A DNA stretch of 64,000 nt from a bacterium. Its GTDB lineage: Bacteria > Myxococcota_A > Bradymonadia > UBA7976 > UBA1532. Position numbers and translations under genes: made by a program. The stretch spans positions 1-64,000 of the forward strand of contig JAUHXC010000029.1 in the NCBI GenBank assembly GCA_030427205.1. The letters are read 5' to 3'. The notes under the pieces were generated by a model that worked only from the letters and a program-made list of their open reading frames with translations, had not been told where the DNA came from and searched no databases. Below, piece by piece: positions 47,854 to 56,103 of this stretch. Positions within the stretch are counted from its first letter, which is position 1, and each line of letters begins with the position of its first letter.

Positions 47854-48772
47854 CCTCAATCTGGTCCTGCTGGTCGAGGACGACCCGCAAGACGCCATCA
47901 TCGTTCGTCGCTTCCTCAACCGGGCCCGACGGCGCCGCTTCGCGGTGAGCCATGTCACCCGGCTCGGCGCGCTGCCCGAGGCCCTGCAGGCGGCGGTGCC
48001 CGACGTCCTGCTGTGCGATCTGACCCTGCCCGACGCGAGCGGGCTCGAGATGGTGCAGGCGGCGATGCGCCTCGCCTCCGATACGCCGCTGATCGTGCTG
48101 ACGGGCGTCGAAGACGAAGAGATCGGCCTCAAGGCGATGCAGTACGGGGCGCAGGACTATCTCGTCAAAGGCGACTGCGACGCCCGCGAGCTCGAGCGGG
48201 CCATCGTGTACGCCATCGAGCGCAAGCGGCTCGTGCGGCAGATCGAGCACGCGGCGATGCACGACGCGCTCACCGGCCTGCCCAACCGCAGCCTGCTGCT
48301 CGATCGGCTGCGCATGGCCACCGCCCGCTGCCGACGCGACGCGACGTCGCTGACGGTGGCCTGGATCGACATCGACGGCTTCAAGGGCATCAACGGCGAG
48401 CTGGGGCACGCTTCGGGCGACGTGCTGCTCTCGCTCTTCGGCCGGCGCCTGGCCGAGGCCGTCGACCCCGCCGAGACCGCCGCCCGCATCGGCGGCGACG
48501 AGTTCGTCTGCGTGCTCGACGGCACCGACGAGGCGGTCATTGCGCGCATCATCGACGCGCTCGAGGCGCCCTATCGCCTCTTCACCCCCGAGCATCCCGC
48601 CGGGCGCACAGTCCAGGTGCGGGTCTCGGTGGGGCTCGCCCGCTTCCCGGGGCATGCCGACACCGCCGAGGGCCTGCTCGTCGTCGCCGATCAGGCGATG
48701 TACATCGCTCAGCAGAAGCGCGGCATGCAGCTGGCGTGGTTCGAAGCGACCGGCACGCACGACGGCGTCTGA
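47846..48772 (+). CDS. Response regulator diguanylate cyclase (REC-GGDEF)
   Basis: 308 residues. The receiver has D12-D13, D58 in L-L-C-D-L-T-L-P-D and K108. A coiled-coil linker leads to the GGDEF domain (about 138-300) with H-D-A-L-T-G-L-P-N-R and the intact catalytic G-G-D-E-F at 216-220, so it should make cyclic di-GMP. The usual R-x-x-D product-inhibition site before it is not seen. GTG 47846, with GGGGGAGG upstream, is chosen over ATG 47810. It would be the output of the upstream kinase. Confidence 0.92.
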   Translation: MDDLNLVLLVEDDPQDAIIVRRFLNRARRRRFAVSHVTRLGALPEALQAAVPDVLLCDLTLPDASGLEMVQAAMRLASDTPLIVLTGVEDEEIGLKAMQYGAQDYLVKGDCDARELERAIVYAIERKRLVRQIEHAAMHDALTGLPNRSLLLDRLRMATARCRRDATSLTVAWIDIDGFKGINGELGHASGDVLLSLFGRRLAEAVDPAETAARIGGDEFVCVLDGTDEAVIARIIDALEAPYRLFTPEHPAGRTVQVRVSVGLARFPGHADTAEGLLVVADQAMYIAQQKRGMQLAWFEATGTHDGV

Positions 48773-48799
48773 GGCTCGAGCGCGCCCGCGGGCGCGTGA

Positions 48800-49567
48800 T
48801 CAGAGGCCGTGCAGCCACGGATCGAGCAGGCCGACCCCCGCTCCGAGCGCCGCGCCGGCGAGCACATCGGTCGGGAAGTGATTCGCCGCCGAGATCTGGG
48901 CGATGCCCGAGGCCAGCGCCAGCGCCGGGCCCACCGTCCAGACCACCCAGCGCCAGGGATCCGTCGGTCGGCGATGGGAGAAGATGCGCGCCGCGCTGAC
49001 CGCCGCGGCCATCGGCACCGCCGTATGCCCCGACGGGAAAGACGCGTAGTTCACGCCGTCCGGGTTCTGGCCGGGGTAAGGGGCCGGGCCGTACATATAG
49101 GGGTAGGGGCGACCGACGGCTGCCTTGAGGCCCGCGGTCAGCAGGCCGGCGATGGCCGCCGATTGCAGCACGATCAGCGCGTCTTCGAAGCGATGCTCGC
49201 CGGGCAGCGCCACCGCGGCCAGCGATAGACCCATCGCCCCGGCGAACAGGCCGTCGGCCAGCGGCTCGCCCCATGACAGGGAAGGCTCGACGGCGAAGCG
49301 CTCGAAGGCCGGGGCGTCGCTCGGTTCGCACGGGCAGCGCGGCTCGACCAGCGACGGCCCGGCCAGGTGCAGCCCGAGCCAGCCGGCGCCGGCGCCGACC
49401 GTCACCGCGGCGTCGATCCACAGCGACCCGGGGGCTGGCTCCTCGACCGGCCGGGGCGCAGGCGCGGCGACCGCGGGCTTTGGCGGTGAGAGGAGGGCGA
49501 GCAGGGCGCCGACGAGCACGCCGAAGCGCGCGCCGGCGCGCCGATCCCCTGCGCGGTGCCCCGGCAC
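48800..49567 (-). CDS. PAP2-superfamily phosphatase-like membrane protein
   Basis: 255 residues with a signal/TM start and several helices. Motifs: K-A-A-V-G-R-P-Y-P in place of K-x6-R-P, P-S-G-H-T, and A-Q-I-S-A-A-N-H-F-P-T-D in place of S-R-x5-H-x3-D. The core His residues and the catalytic Asp partner are kept, but both conserved Arg are changed, so lipid phosphatase activity is uncertain. GTG 49567 follows the MopE lipoprotein stop by four bases, so the two are in one transcript. Confidence 0.75.
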   Translation of the reverse strand: MPGHRAGDRRAGARFGVLVGALLALLSPPKPAVAAPAPRPVEEPAPGSLWIDAAVTVGAGAGWLGLHLAGPSLVEPRCPCEPSDAPAFERFAVEPSLSWGEPLADGLFAGAMGLSLAAVALPGEHRFEDALIVLQSAAIAGLLTAGLKAAVGRPYPYMYGPAPYPGQNPDGVNYASFPSGHTAVPMAAAVSAARIFSHRRPTDPWRWVVWTVGPALALASGIAQISAANHFPTDVLAGAALGAGVGLLDPWLHGL

Positions 49568-49571
49568 CCGA

Positions 49572-52499
49572 TCAGAACCCGCGGGTATTCGACGAGATGT
49601 GGGTCAGCCCGTCGTAGACCGCGCGGAAGTCGGCCGCGTCGAAGTCGAAGCTCTCCAGGCGGCCCATGCCGTAGCACGAGATCCGCATCTCGAGCCGATC
49701 GTCGGCCGGCGTATCGCGCACGTCGATGAAGCCGGCGTCGCCGCCGCGGGGCCAGTTGCCCGGCACCCGCGGCAGGGTCGCCGTCCCCGGATCGCCGGCG
49801 ACCCAGACCGACCACAGAGGCAGCTCGTAGGTCTCGACCCGATCGCTGGGGGTGCACTCGCCGGGATCATAGACCGTGCGCATCGAGCGGATGACCTCGA
49901 CCCGGCACAGATCGACCGGCGGGCTGTCGGCGGTGGCCACCGGCGCCCAGCTGAAGTCGAACTCCTGGCGGGTCATCGCCGTCGTATCGAAGAAGCCGGA
50001 GAACGCCATCCGGCCGCCATCGGCGCTCAGCGTCTGCCGGTCGAGGATGGCGGTGACCGCGTTGACCTTGCCCTCGGGCACCCGCTCGCCGTCGGTGTAG
50101 AGGCCCAGCGCCACGCCCAGGTAGCCCACGTTGCGGAAGATCCCCGCGGGGGCCACGGTGGTCACGTCCAGCGCGACGACGCCATCGGCCCGCACCGGAT
50201 CGACCTCGTCGGGCGGCGCGCTGTCGAGCCCCATCGGGAAGAGCCGCCCCGCGCCGTCGGCGTCGCTCCAGTCGCCCAGCGAGAAGCACAGCACGCCGGT
50301 ATCGTCGGGCAGGCCGCTGACGTCGCAGCCGGCGTTGGGCTGCAGGACGCCGGCCACCGGCAGCGTCACGTCGTCCCGGTCGCCGTCCACCGCGAAGTCG
50401 GGCAGCGCGCCGATCTCGCGCGGGTCGAGCAGCTCGATGATCGTCGTCAGCCCGGCCCCGTCGAGCAGCGCGTCGATGATGCCCTGCACCGGCACCTTGC
50501 CCGCCAGGGCCATCAGCTGATCGCCCTCGGGCACCGCCGGGTAGCGATACAGCGAGAAGCGGTGCTCCTGAATCGTCGCCGGGAAGCCCAACAGCGACTC
50601 GGGCTGCTGCGGCACATAGAGGTTGCCCGGCACCAGCGACGGCCCGACCAGATCGCCCACCAGCCCGGGATCGGTGATCGGATCCCAGCAGTCGAAGCGC
50701 GAGAGCAGGCGCGGCAGCACCAGGGTCGAGACGAACGGCAGGTCGAAAGACGGCAGCACCAGCGCGAAGTCGGCCTCTTCGTCGCGCTCCAGGTTGTCGA
50801 ACTCGGTGACCTGACCCTGCAGCAGCGCCACCGGCGCCGGCGGCGGATCGGACTGGCCCAGGCTGATGGTCGCGGCGCTCGCGTCGACGGCGATCAGGGT
50901 CACGTTCTCGTAGCCGGTGGCCCCCGCGGTCACCGTCTGCGGCCCGGCGAGCAGGCCGCTCAGATCGGTCGCGACCGCAAGGCCCGCCGCGTCGGTGCGC
51001 AGCACGTTGGGGCCGATGCCGTCCTCGCCGCGCATCGCCGCGTCGGGATCGCGCTGCCAGTTGGCCGTCGGCCGGTCGCCCACCAGGACCCAGGCGTCTT
51101 CGAGGGGCGTGCCCGAGTCGGCGTCGAGCACGGTGACGCTGACGTTGCCGTCGACCGGGCTGCAGCCGCCGGTCGCCAGCGGCGCGCCCGGGGCCGGGCC
51201 GGCGACCACCGCCAGGGTCGGTCGGGCGTTGAGCGAGATGCGCGAGCCGTCGCCGCAGCCGACGCTCACGTCGAACGTCACGTCCCCCGGCGCGGCCGGC
51301 GCGGTCACGGGCCGATAGTAGGTGGTGCCCACGCTGCCCAGCGGGCCCATCGGCGCCGCCCCCTCGATGCGCACGTCCGCCGCCGGGATCAAGTTGCCGT
51401 CCCGGTCGCGGATCACCGCGCTGACGATGCTCGTCGCCCCGCTGCCCGCCGTCACGCAGGCGACGCGCAGGTCCGCCGGCGCCCCGAAGTCGAGGGCCGG
51501 GCAGGTGGGGTTGTCGCAGCCTTCGTCGGCCGCGCCGTCACAGTCGTCGTCGACCCCGTCGCCGCAGACCTCGGCCCGGGGCACCACCTGCCCCTGGCAG
51601 GCGCCGAACGCGCCGCCGGCGCAGACCCGCTCGCCCGCCTGACACGCGGCGACGCCGTCGGTGCCGTCGGGCCCGTCGTAGCACGCCTCGCGGATGCCGT
51701 CGGCGATGCCGTCGCAGTCATTGTCGATGTCGTCGCAGACCTCGGGATTGCCCGGGAAGCGATCCGGGTTGTCGTCGTCGCAGTCGCCCGCGTCGACCGT
51801 CACCCCGTCGCCGTCTTCGTCGCAGCCCTCGTCGATCGCGCCGTCGCAGTCCTCGTCGACCCCGCCGCCGCAGGCCTCGACCCCCGGAAGCACCTGACCT
51901 TCGCAGGCCCCGAAGGCCCCGGCGGCGCAGGTGGAGGTACCCGAGCGGCACTGACCCACCTGCAACGAGTCTTCGTCGCCGTCGTAGCACTGCCGCACCA
52001 GGCCCTCGTCGGTGGTGCCGTCGCAGTCCTGGTCGATGTCGTCGCACAGCTCCGCGCGACCCGGATAGCGCTCGGGGTCGTCGTCGTCGCAGTCGCCCTC
52101 CTCGACGGTGAACTCGTCCTCGTCGCAGTCGTCGACGCAGGGGGCCATGTCGGGGGGCAGCATGTCGGGCGGCGCCAAATCGGGCTCGACGCCCGCGTCG
52201 GGTTCGACGCCGTCGTCGGGCTGCACGCCATCGTCCGGGTCGACGCCGTCGTCGGGCTGCACGCCATCATCCGGGTCGACGCCGTCGTCGGGCTGCACGC
52301 CATCGTCCGGGTCGACGCTGTCGTCGGGCAGGTCGCCGCCATCGGCGTTGCCCTCGAACGCGTCGGCGTCCGGCCCCTCATCGGCGGCGACGATCGCGTC
52401 GTCCGGCGCCGCTGACGGCGGCTTGGGATCATCGCACCCGATGCAGAACACCGCCCCCAACAGGCCCAGAACGGCGCTGCGATATACGACTCGACTCAT
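49572..52499 (-). CDS. MopE-repeat lipoprotein with beta-sandwich-like body
   Basis: 975 residues. Signal peptide with lipobox F-C-I-G-C. A 36-base repeat encodes D-P-D-D-G-V-Q-P-D-D-G-V units near residues 57-100, then four MopE motifs (for example C-D-D-I-D-Q-D-C-D-G, C-G-D-G-V-D-D-D-C-D-G), then Ig-like or CarboxypepD-like stretches (V-S-V-T-V-L-D-A-D-S-G-T-P-L-E-D-A-W-V-L-V) and a long C-terminal part with no recognised domain. ATG 52499 has a G-rich upstream tract. It is probably a surface calcium-binding protein, co-transcribed with the PAP2 gene. Confidence 0.87.
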   Translation of the reverse strand: MSRVVYRSAVLGLLGAVFCIGCDDPKPPSAAPDDAIVAADEGPDADAFEGNADGGDLPDDSVDPDDGVQPDDGVDPDDGVQPDDGVDPDDGVQPDDGVEPDAGVEPDLAPPDMLPPDMAPCVDDCDEDEFTVEEGDCDDDDPERYPGRAELCDDIDQDCDGTTDEGLVRQCYDGDEDSLQVGQCRSGTSTCAAGAFGACEGQVLPGVEACGGGVDEDCDGAIDEGCDEDGDGVTVDAGDCDDDNPDRFPGNPEVCDDIDNDCDGIADGIREACYDGPDGTDGVAACQAGERVCAGGAFGACQGQVVPRAEVCGDGVDDDCDGAADEGCDNPTCPALDFGAPADLRVACVTAGSGATSIVSAVIRDRDGNLIPAADVRIEGAAPMGPLGSVGTTYYRPVTAPAAPGDVTFDVSVGCGDGSRISLNARPTLAVVAGPAPGAPLATGGCSPVDGNVSVTVLDADSGTPLEDAWVLVGDRPTANWQRDPDAAMRGEDGIGPNVLRTDAAGLAVATDLSGLLAGPQTVTAGATGYENVTLIAVDASAATISLGQSDPPPAPVALLQGQVTEFDNLERDEEADFALVLPSFDLPFVSTLVLPRLLSRFDCWDPITDPGLVGDLVGPSLVPGNLYVPQQPESLLGFPATIQEHRFSLYRYPAVPEGDQLMALAGKVPVQGIIDALLDGAGLTTIIELLDPREIGALPDFAVDGDRDDVTLPVAGVLQPNAGCDVSGLPDDTGVLCFSLGDWSDADGAGRLFPMGLDSAPPDEVDPVRADGVVALDVTTVAPAGIFRNVGYLGVALGLYTDGERVPEGKVNAVTAILDRQTLSADGGRMAFSGFFDTTAMTRQEFDFSWAPVATADSPPVDLCRVEVIRSMRTVYDPGECTPSDRVETYELPLWSVWVAGDPGTATLPRVPGNWPRGGDAGFIDVRDTPADDRLEMRISCYGMGRLESFDFDAADFRAVYDGLTHISSNTRGF
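52203..52328 (-). repeat. 36-base tandem repeat encoding D-P-D-D-G-V-Q-P-D-D-G-V
   Basis: Roughly three and a half copies of a 36-base unit (pattern cgtcgtcgggctgcacgcca plus 16 bases), nearly identical, lie in the linker of the MopE lipoprotein. Because 36 is a multiple of three, copy-number change would only alter linker length. Confidence 0.88.
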
Positions 52500-52572
52500 C
52501 GGCCAAAACCCCCCGAGACAGACGTGGCCAAGGTATCGCGGCCACGCCAGTGACATCCAACTCTCGTGTCGG

Positions 52573-52683
52573 TGTTCCAGGCCCCGGCGCCATCAACCCC
52601 AAGTGCCCGAACAGCGCCCGATCTGCCGCGGCCCATGTTCCAGCTCACGACTATTCTTGGCCTATGTTCCAGTTTTTGTTCCA
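52573..52683. repeat. Direct repeats GGCCYATGTTCCAG beside the first recombinase
   Basis: GGCCCATGTTCCAG (52630-52643) and GGCCTATGTTCCAG (52659-52672) are 29 bases apart; shorter TGTTCCA copies lie at 52573 and 52677. They lie just after the recombinase gene on its strand in a less GC-rich gap (52500-52719) and could be arm-type or attachment sites. Confidence 0.45.
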
Positions 52684-52719
52684 CTTTCGGCCGCGAAGCC
52701 CCCCAGAGCGGGGCCGTTC

Positions 52720-53787
52720 TCAGCCCTTGTCGTCACCCTCGCCCAGCCCGTCGAGCATCTCGACCGCCGCCACCAACTGGTCATCGCCGACGTGAGCATA
52801 GCGCTCGGTCATCGTCACCGAGTGGTGCCCCATCAACTCCTGCACGACCTTGAGCGAGCAACCCTGCAGGACGAGGTGCGAGGCGAACGTATGCCGCAGG
52901 TCGTGGAACCGCACCTGCCGCACGCCGGCCCGCGCCAACGCCCGGTTCAACGCGCTATTCGCGCTGGTGTGGGTATAGGCCAGCCCGCCCGACCGCCCGG
53001 GGAAGACGACGTCCCCCGAACTGTACCGTCGCCACGCGGTGAGTACCTCGACGAGGTCGCTCGACATCGGCACCACCCGGCTCCGCCCGCTCTTCGGCGT
53101 GCCGAGCTGCCCCTTCCACACCGAGTAGCGCACCGTGAGGCGCCGCCGCTCGAAGTCGACCTCCGACCAGTGCAGCGCGAAGATCTCGCCTCGCCGCAAG
53201 CCGGTGCGCAGTGCGAGCAGGATGAACGTGAACCACTTCGCGCTCATCGCCTTCGCCGCGTCGAGCAGCTTCGTCGCCTCGGCGGGCCGCAGCCAGTCGG
53301 TCTCGGCCTTCTCGCCGGGCAATCCGCGAATGATCGGCATCTGCTCGAGGACGCCCCACTCGGTCGCGCAGCGCATCAGCCGCGCCAAGAGTTCGACGTG
53401 GCGGTTGACCGTGCCGACCGCCAGTCCCTTCTCGATCTGGTGGCCCTTGAACCCCTCGACATCCCGTCGAGTGATCTGATCCAGCCGCCGCTTTCCAAAG
53501 AACGGAGCGAGGTGGTTGCGCAGGATGGACCGTTTGCGCGTCCGCTCGCTCGGCTTGTTCTGGACCGCCACCGCGGTGGCCATCCAGTCATCGGCGAACG
53601 CGGCCAGGGTCGGCACTTCTGGTACCGCCTCGGCTTTGGGCGCGGGCGCCTCGGCCGCCTCCCGCAGGAGCTCGACCTCGAACGCCTTGGCCCCCCGCCG
53701 GGTCTGCACCGGGCTGACCCGCCGAATCCGCCGGCCGTCGACCACCAGATCGACGACCCACTTTCCTCTCCACTTCTTGACCGCCAT
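52720..53787 (-). CDS. int: Tyrosine recombinase / phage-type integrase 1
   Basis: 355 residues. An N-terminal AP2-like DNA-binding part (W-R-G-K-W-V-V-D, R-I-R-R-V-S-P-V-Q-T) and SAM-like domain precede the catalytic domain with R198 (T-G-L-R-R-G-E), H295-D-L-R298-H-T-F-A-S, H321 and nucleophile Y330 (T-E-R-Y-A-H). GGAGA lies five to six bases before ATG 53787. It is complete, and equal in length and similar throughout to the second recombinase at 56104. It should integrate or excise the surrounding element. Confidence 0.92.
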   Translation of the reverse strand: MAVKKWRGKWVVDLVVDGRRIRRVSPVQTRRGAKAFEVELLREAAEAPAPKAEAVPEVPTLAAFADDWMATAVAVQNKPSERTRKRSILRNHLAPFFGKRRLDQITRRDVEGFKGHQIEKGLAVGTVNRHVELLARLMRCATEWGVLEQMPIIRGLPGEKAETDWLRPAEATKLLDAAKAMSAKWFTFILLALRTGLRRGEIFALHWSEVDFERRRLTVRYSVWKGQLGTPKSGRSRVVPMSSDLVEVLTAWRRYSSGDVVFPGRSGGLAYTHTSANSALNRALARAGVRQVRFHDLRHTFASHLVLQGCSLKVVQELMGHHSVTMTERYAHVGDDQLVAAVEMLDGLGEGDDKG

Positions 53788-53911
53788 GACCATTCTCCAT
53801 GGTCCGAGGCGGGCGCGTGGATTCGACCGCCGGCATCGTGCCGCGGCCCGTCGCTTCAGGCAAGGGGAAGGGCGGGAGGGGCCAGGAGGGGCCGGACCGC
53901 TGGGATCGACG

Positions 53912-54490
53912 TCAGCGAATCGCTCGCTCACGCCGCTGGAGCAGCCGGATCAGCTCCTCGACACCTTCGGCGATGGCGCGCGACGCGATCGGGCCCGCGC
54001 CATGCCACAAGTCTCCGTCGGGCACGAGCGTGTGAGTGCGATCCCCGAGCCACCAACAGCGGTTCATTCTCTCTGGCCGCAGCGGGCCGTCCGCGCGGCA
54101 CTGGATGTCGTAGTAGGTTGTTCCATGGCTCTCGTAGAAGCGCTCCTCGACCTTGGCGCGCAGGTCGATGATCTCGGCCTTCCACTGCTCGGAGTTGGCC
54201 ACTGCGGAGGGGCTCCCGTATTCCTTGACGAGGCGGTCGCCGTCGACGACGAGCGCCATGGCTGAAAACCCGAAGGGCGCCGTGAACTTCGGATGCTCTG
54301 CCAGCAAACCGTTGACCTGTCGCAAAGTGGCGTCGATGCGGGCTTCCAGCGCATCGGACCATGGGGGCTGGCTGTGGACGGGCGCCAGCGAAAGGCTCCA
54401 GGCCATGAGGCCGGCCAGCAGCCCGAGCACGCGCCGCCTGAGCATCATCGAGCGCGCTTCGCCCAGGAAGTCTGTGGGTCTGAGACTCAT
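53912..54490 (-). CDS. Secreted cargo protein of unknown function
   Basis: 192 residues. The ATG at 54490 overlaps the upstream stop (ATGA), so it is coupled to the 511-residue gene. A signal peptide starts at the inner M-M-L-R-R-R and is cleaved near P-V-H-S-Q. The mature region has Y-D-I-Q-C-R-A-D-G, R-C-W-W-L-G-D-R and W-H-G-A-G-P with two Cys, but no known motif. It may be an immunity-like or envelope partner of the first gene; not demonstrated. Confidence 0.65.
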   Translation of the reverse strand: MSLRPTDFLGEARSMMLRRRVLGLLAGLMAWSLSLAPVHSQPPWSDALEARIDATLRQVNGLLAEHPKFTAPFGFSAMALVVDGDRLVKEYGSPSAVANSEQWKAEIIDLRAKVEERFYESHGTTYYDIQCRADGPLRPERMNRCWWLGDRTHTLVPDGDLWHGAGPIASRAIAEGVEELIRLLQRRERAIR

Positions 54491-56022
54491 CGGCTCGACG
54501 CCGGATCGCCGGCGGCTTCGATGGCGCGGCGGACCCGACCGAGCAGCGCAGCCACCCCCGACGTCCGCGCCTTCCACCACCGGAGCTTGGCCGCCTCCTC
54601 GGCGATATCGGCCAGGGTGGCCGCGTTCTCGCTCCAGAAGAGAAAGCCGCTCATCGGGATGTCACCGGTCAGGCGAGGCCAACCGATTCGCCCGGCTCGG
54701 GCGCTGATCTCTTCGTACTGGGGGATGCTCGCGAAGAGCATCTGCACCCGGCCATCAACCTCGCGATCGCGGATCGCGCCGCGTACAGCCCCGTCGGACT
54801 TCGACCGGGGCCCCATCCGCGGCAGCGCGTCGGCCAGCGTCGAGCCGAGGGACGCGTAGGCCCGAGCCCGGGAGGTCTTGTACGAGGCGGTCGCCTCCTC
54901 CAGCTTGGCAGTGGTCTCCACGAACGCTTTCATCATCTCGGCGAGCCCGTCCAGCTTGGTCGTCAGCCGCGACGCCTCCGCTGCTTCGGCCCGCGCGCGC
55001 AGGGCGCTCACTCGAGAGAACGCCTCGTCGATTTGCTCCTCGTAGACCAGATTCACCACCAGCTTACCGGCGGCCGAGACCAGGCCGGTGGCGCCGGCGC
55101 CGGCATCCAGCTTGCCGCCGACGCTCGACGCGCTGGCCATGCCCTTGAAGGCGGTCGCCCAACCGCCGACCGCGCTGGCGAAGGCGTCGATCCACGCCAG
55201 CGCCTGCGTCTTCTCGCGGAGCAGTGACGCCGCTTCACGCTCGGCCGCTTGCTGCGCCCGGCGCTCGAAGAAGGCTTTCACTTCGAACCGCGTCGCTCGG
55301 ATGTCCGACTGAAGGCCGCTGATCTGTGCCTTCAACTTGTCCATATGGGCGATCTGGCTGTGCACGTTCGCGTCGCACTCGGCCACCTGTCGCGTCGCGT
55401 CCAAGACGTCGGCTGACACCGAGGGGCCATCCGACGCGTAGGCATCGACCCGCCCCGAACGCGCGACATCGCGCAGGAGCGCTTCCAGGTGGGCCTCGTC
55501 GGCGACCTGGAGGTCATCATCCAGGATGCCGTTGCGCTGGAGCGTCCGCATCAGCGGCTCCAACTCGGTGATCGGACCGATGGTCGCCCGCTGGGTCTGC
55601 ATCCACTGATACAGGCGGTCGACCTCCTGACCCAGTACGGCCTCGTCGAACCCCGCCTCACCCATGGTCCACATCATGGTCGCCGTTCGCTGCTGATCGC
55701 GGCGCGGCCGCCGGGTGGCGAAGCGCAGCGTGCCCTGATCTATCGGCTCAGGTGGGCCCACGTCAGGCGGAATGGGCTCGGGGGCGATCTGCTCGAAGGT
55801 CCACCGCTTCCCCTCGTGCAGCGCGGGTGCGGACAGCTCCCCGCCGCGCGCGTGCTTCCAGGCCCGGGTGCGCTCGAAGGCGTTGATGCCCGCTCTGGGA
55901 CCCGTGAGCGACTGGCTGAGGGCGAGGTCCTCCTGCTGCCACATCTGCGCCTTGAAGCGCGCCAACACGCTCCCCTGGTCGACATCTGCCCGCTCGACGG
56001 CCGTACGTGTGCCTTCCGACAT
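54487..56022 (-). CDS. Long coiled-coil cargo protein with small-residue hydrophobic hairpin (possible alpha pore-former)
   Basis: 511 residues, no signal peptide. After a polar N-terminal part, a coiled coil (about 205-275) leads to a Gly/Ala/Ser-rich hydrophobic stretch (about 276-328, V-G-G-W-A-T-A-F-K-G and A-T-G-L-V-S-A-A-G-K-L-V-V-N-L) and a second coiled coil (about 329-395). A helix-hairpin-helix with a hydrophobic tongue is the layout of ClyA/Hbl/Xax-type alpha pore-forming toxins; this is inference from pattern. GGAGAGAG precedes the ATG by about five bases. First gene of a two-gene unit between two recombinases; no known defence domain is seen. Confidence 0.65.
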   Translation of the reverse strand: MSEGTRTAVERADVDQGSVLARFKAQMWQQEDLALSQSLTGPRAGINAFERTRAWKHARGGELSAPALHEGKRWTFEQIAPEPIPPDVGPPEPIDQGTLRFATRRPRRDQQRTATMMWTMGEAGFDEAVLGQEVDRLYQWMQTQRATIGPITELEPLMRTLQRNGILDDDLQVADEAHLEALLRDVARSGRVDAYASDGPSVSADVLDATRQVAECDANVHSQIAHMDKLKAQISGLQSDIRATRFEVKAFFERRAQQAAEREAASLLREKTQALAWIDAFASAVGGWATAFKGMASASSVGGKLDAGAGATGLVSAAGKLVVNLVYEEQIDEAFSRVSALRARAEAAEASRLTTKLDGLAEMMKAFVETTAKLEEATASYKTSRARAYASLGSTLADALPRMGPRSKSDGAVRGAIRDREVDGRVQMLFASIPQYEEISARAGRIGWPRLTGDIPMSGFLFWSENAATLADIAEEAAKLRWWKARTSGVAALLGRVRRAIEAAGDPASSR

Positions 56023-56103
56023 CTGCTCTCTCCGTGATCGAATGTGCCCGGCCTCAGTAGACCTGACCCGTTGGTCCGATTAGAGCGGTCGTGGTCACGG
56101 TTG

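Noticed and set aside
52630..52680. Sigma-54 promoter (TGGAAC repeats on the minus strand)
   Set aside because: The GC of the -12 element is not at the required distance in any copy.
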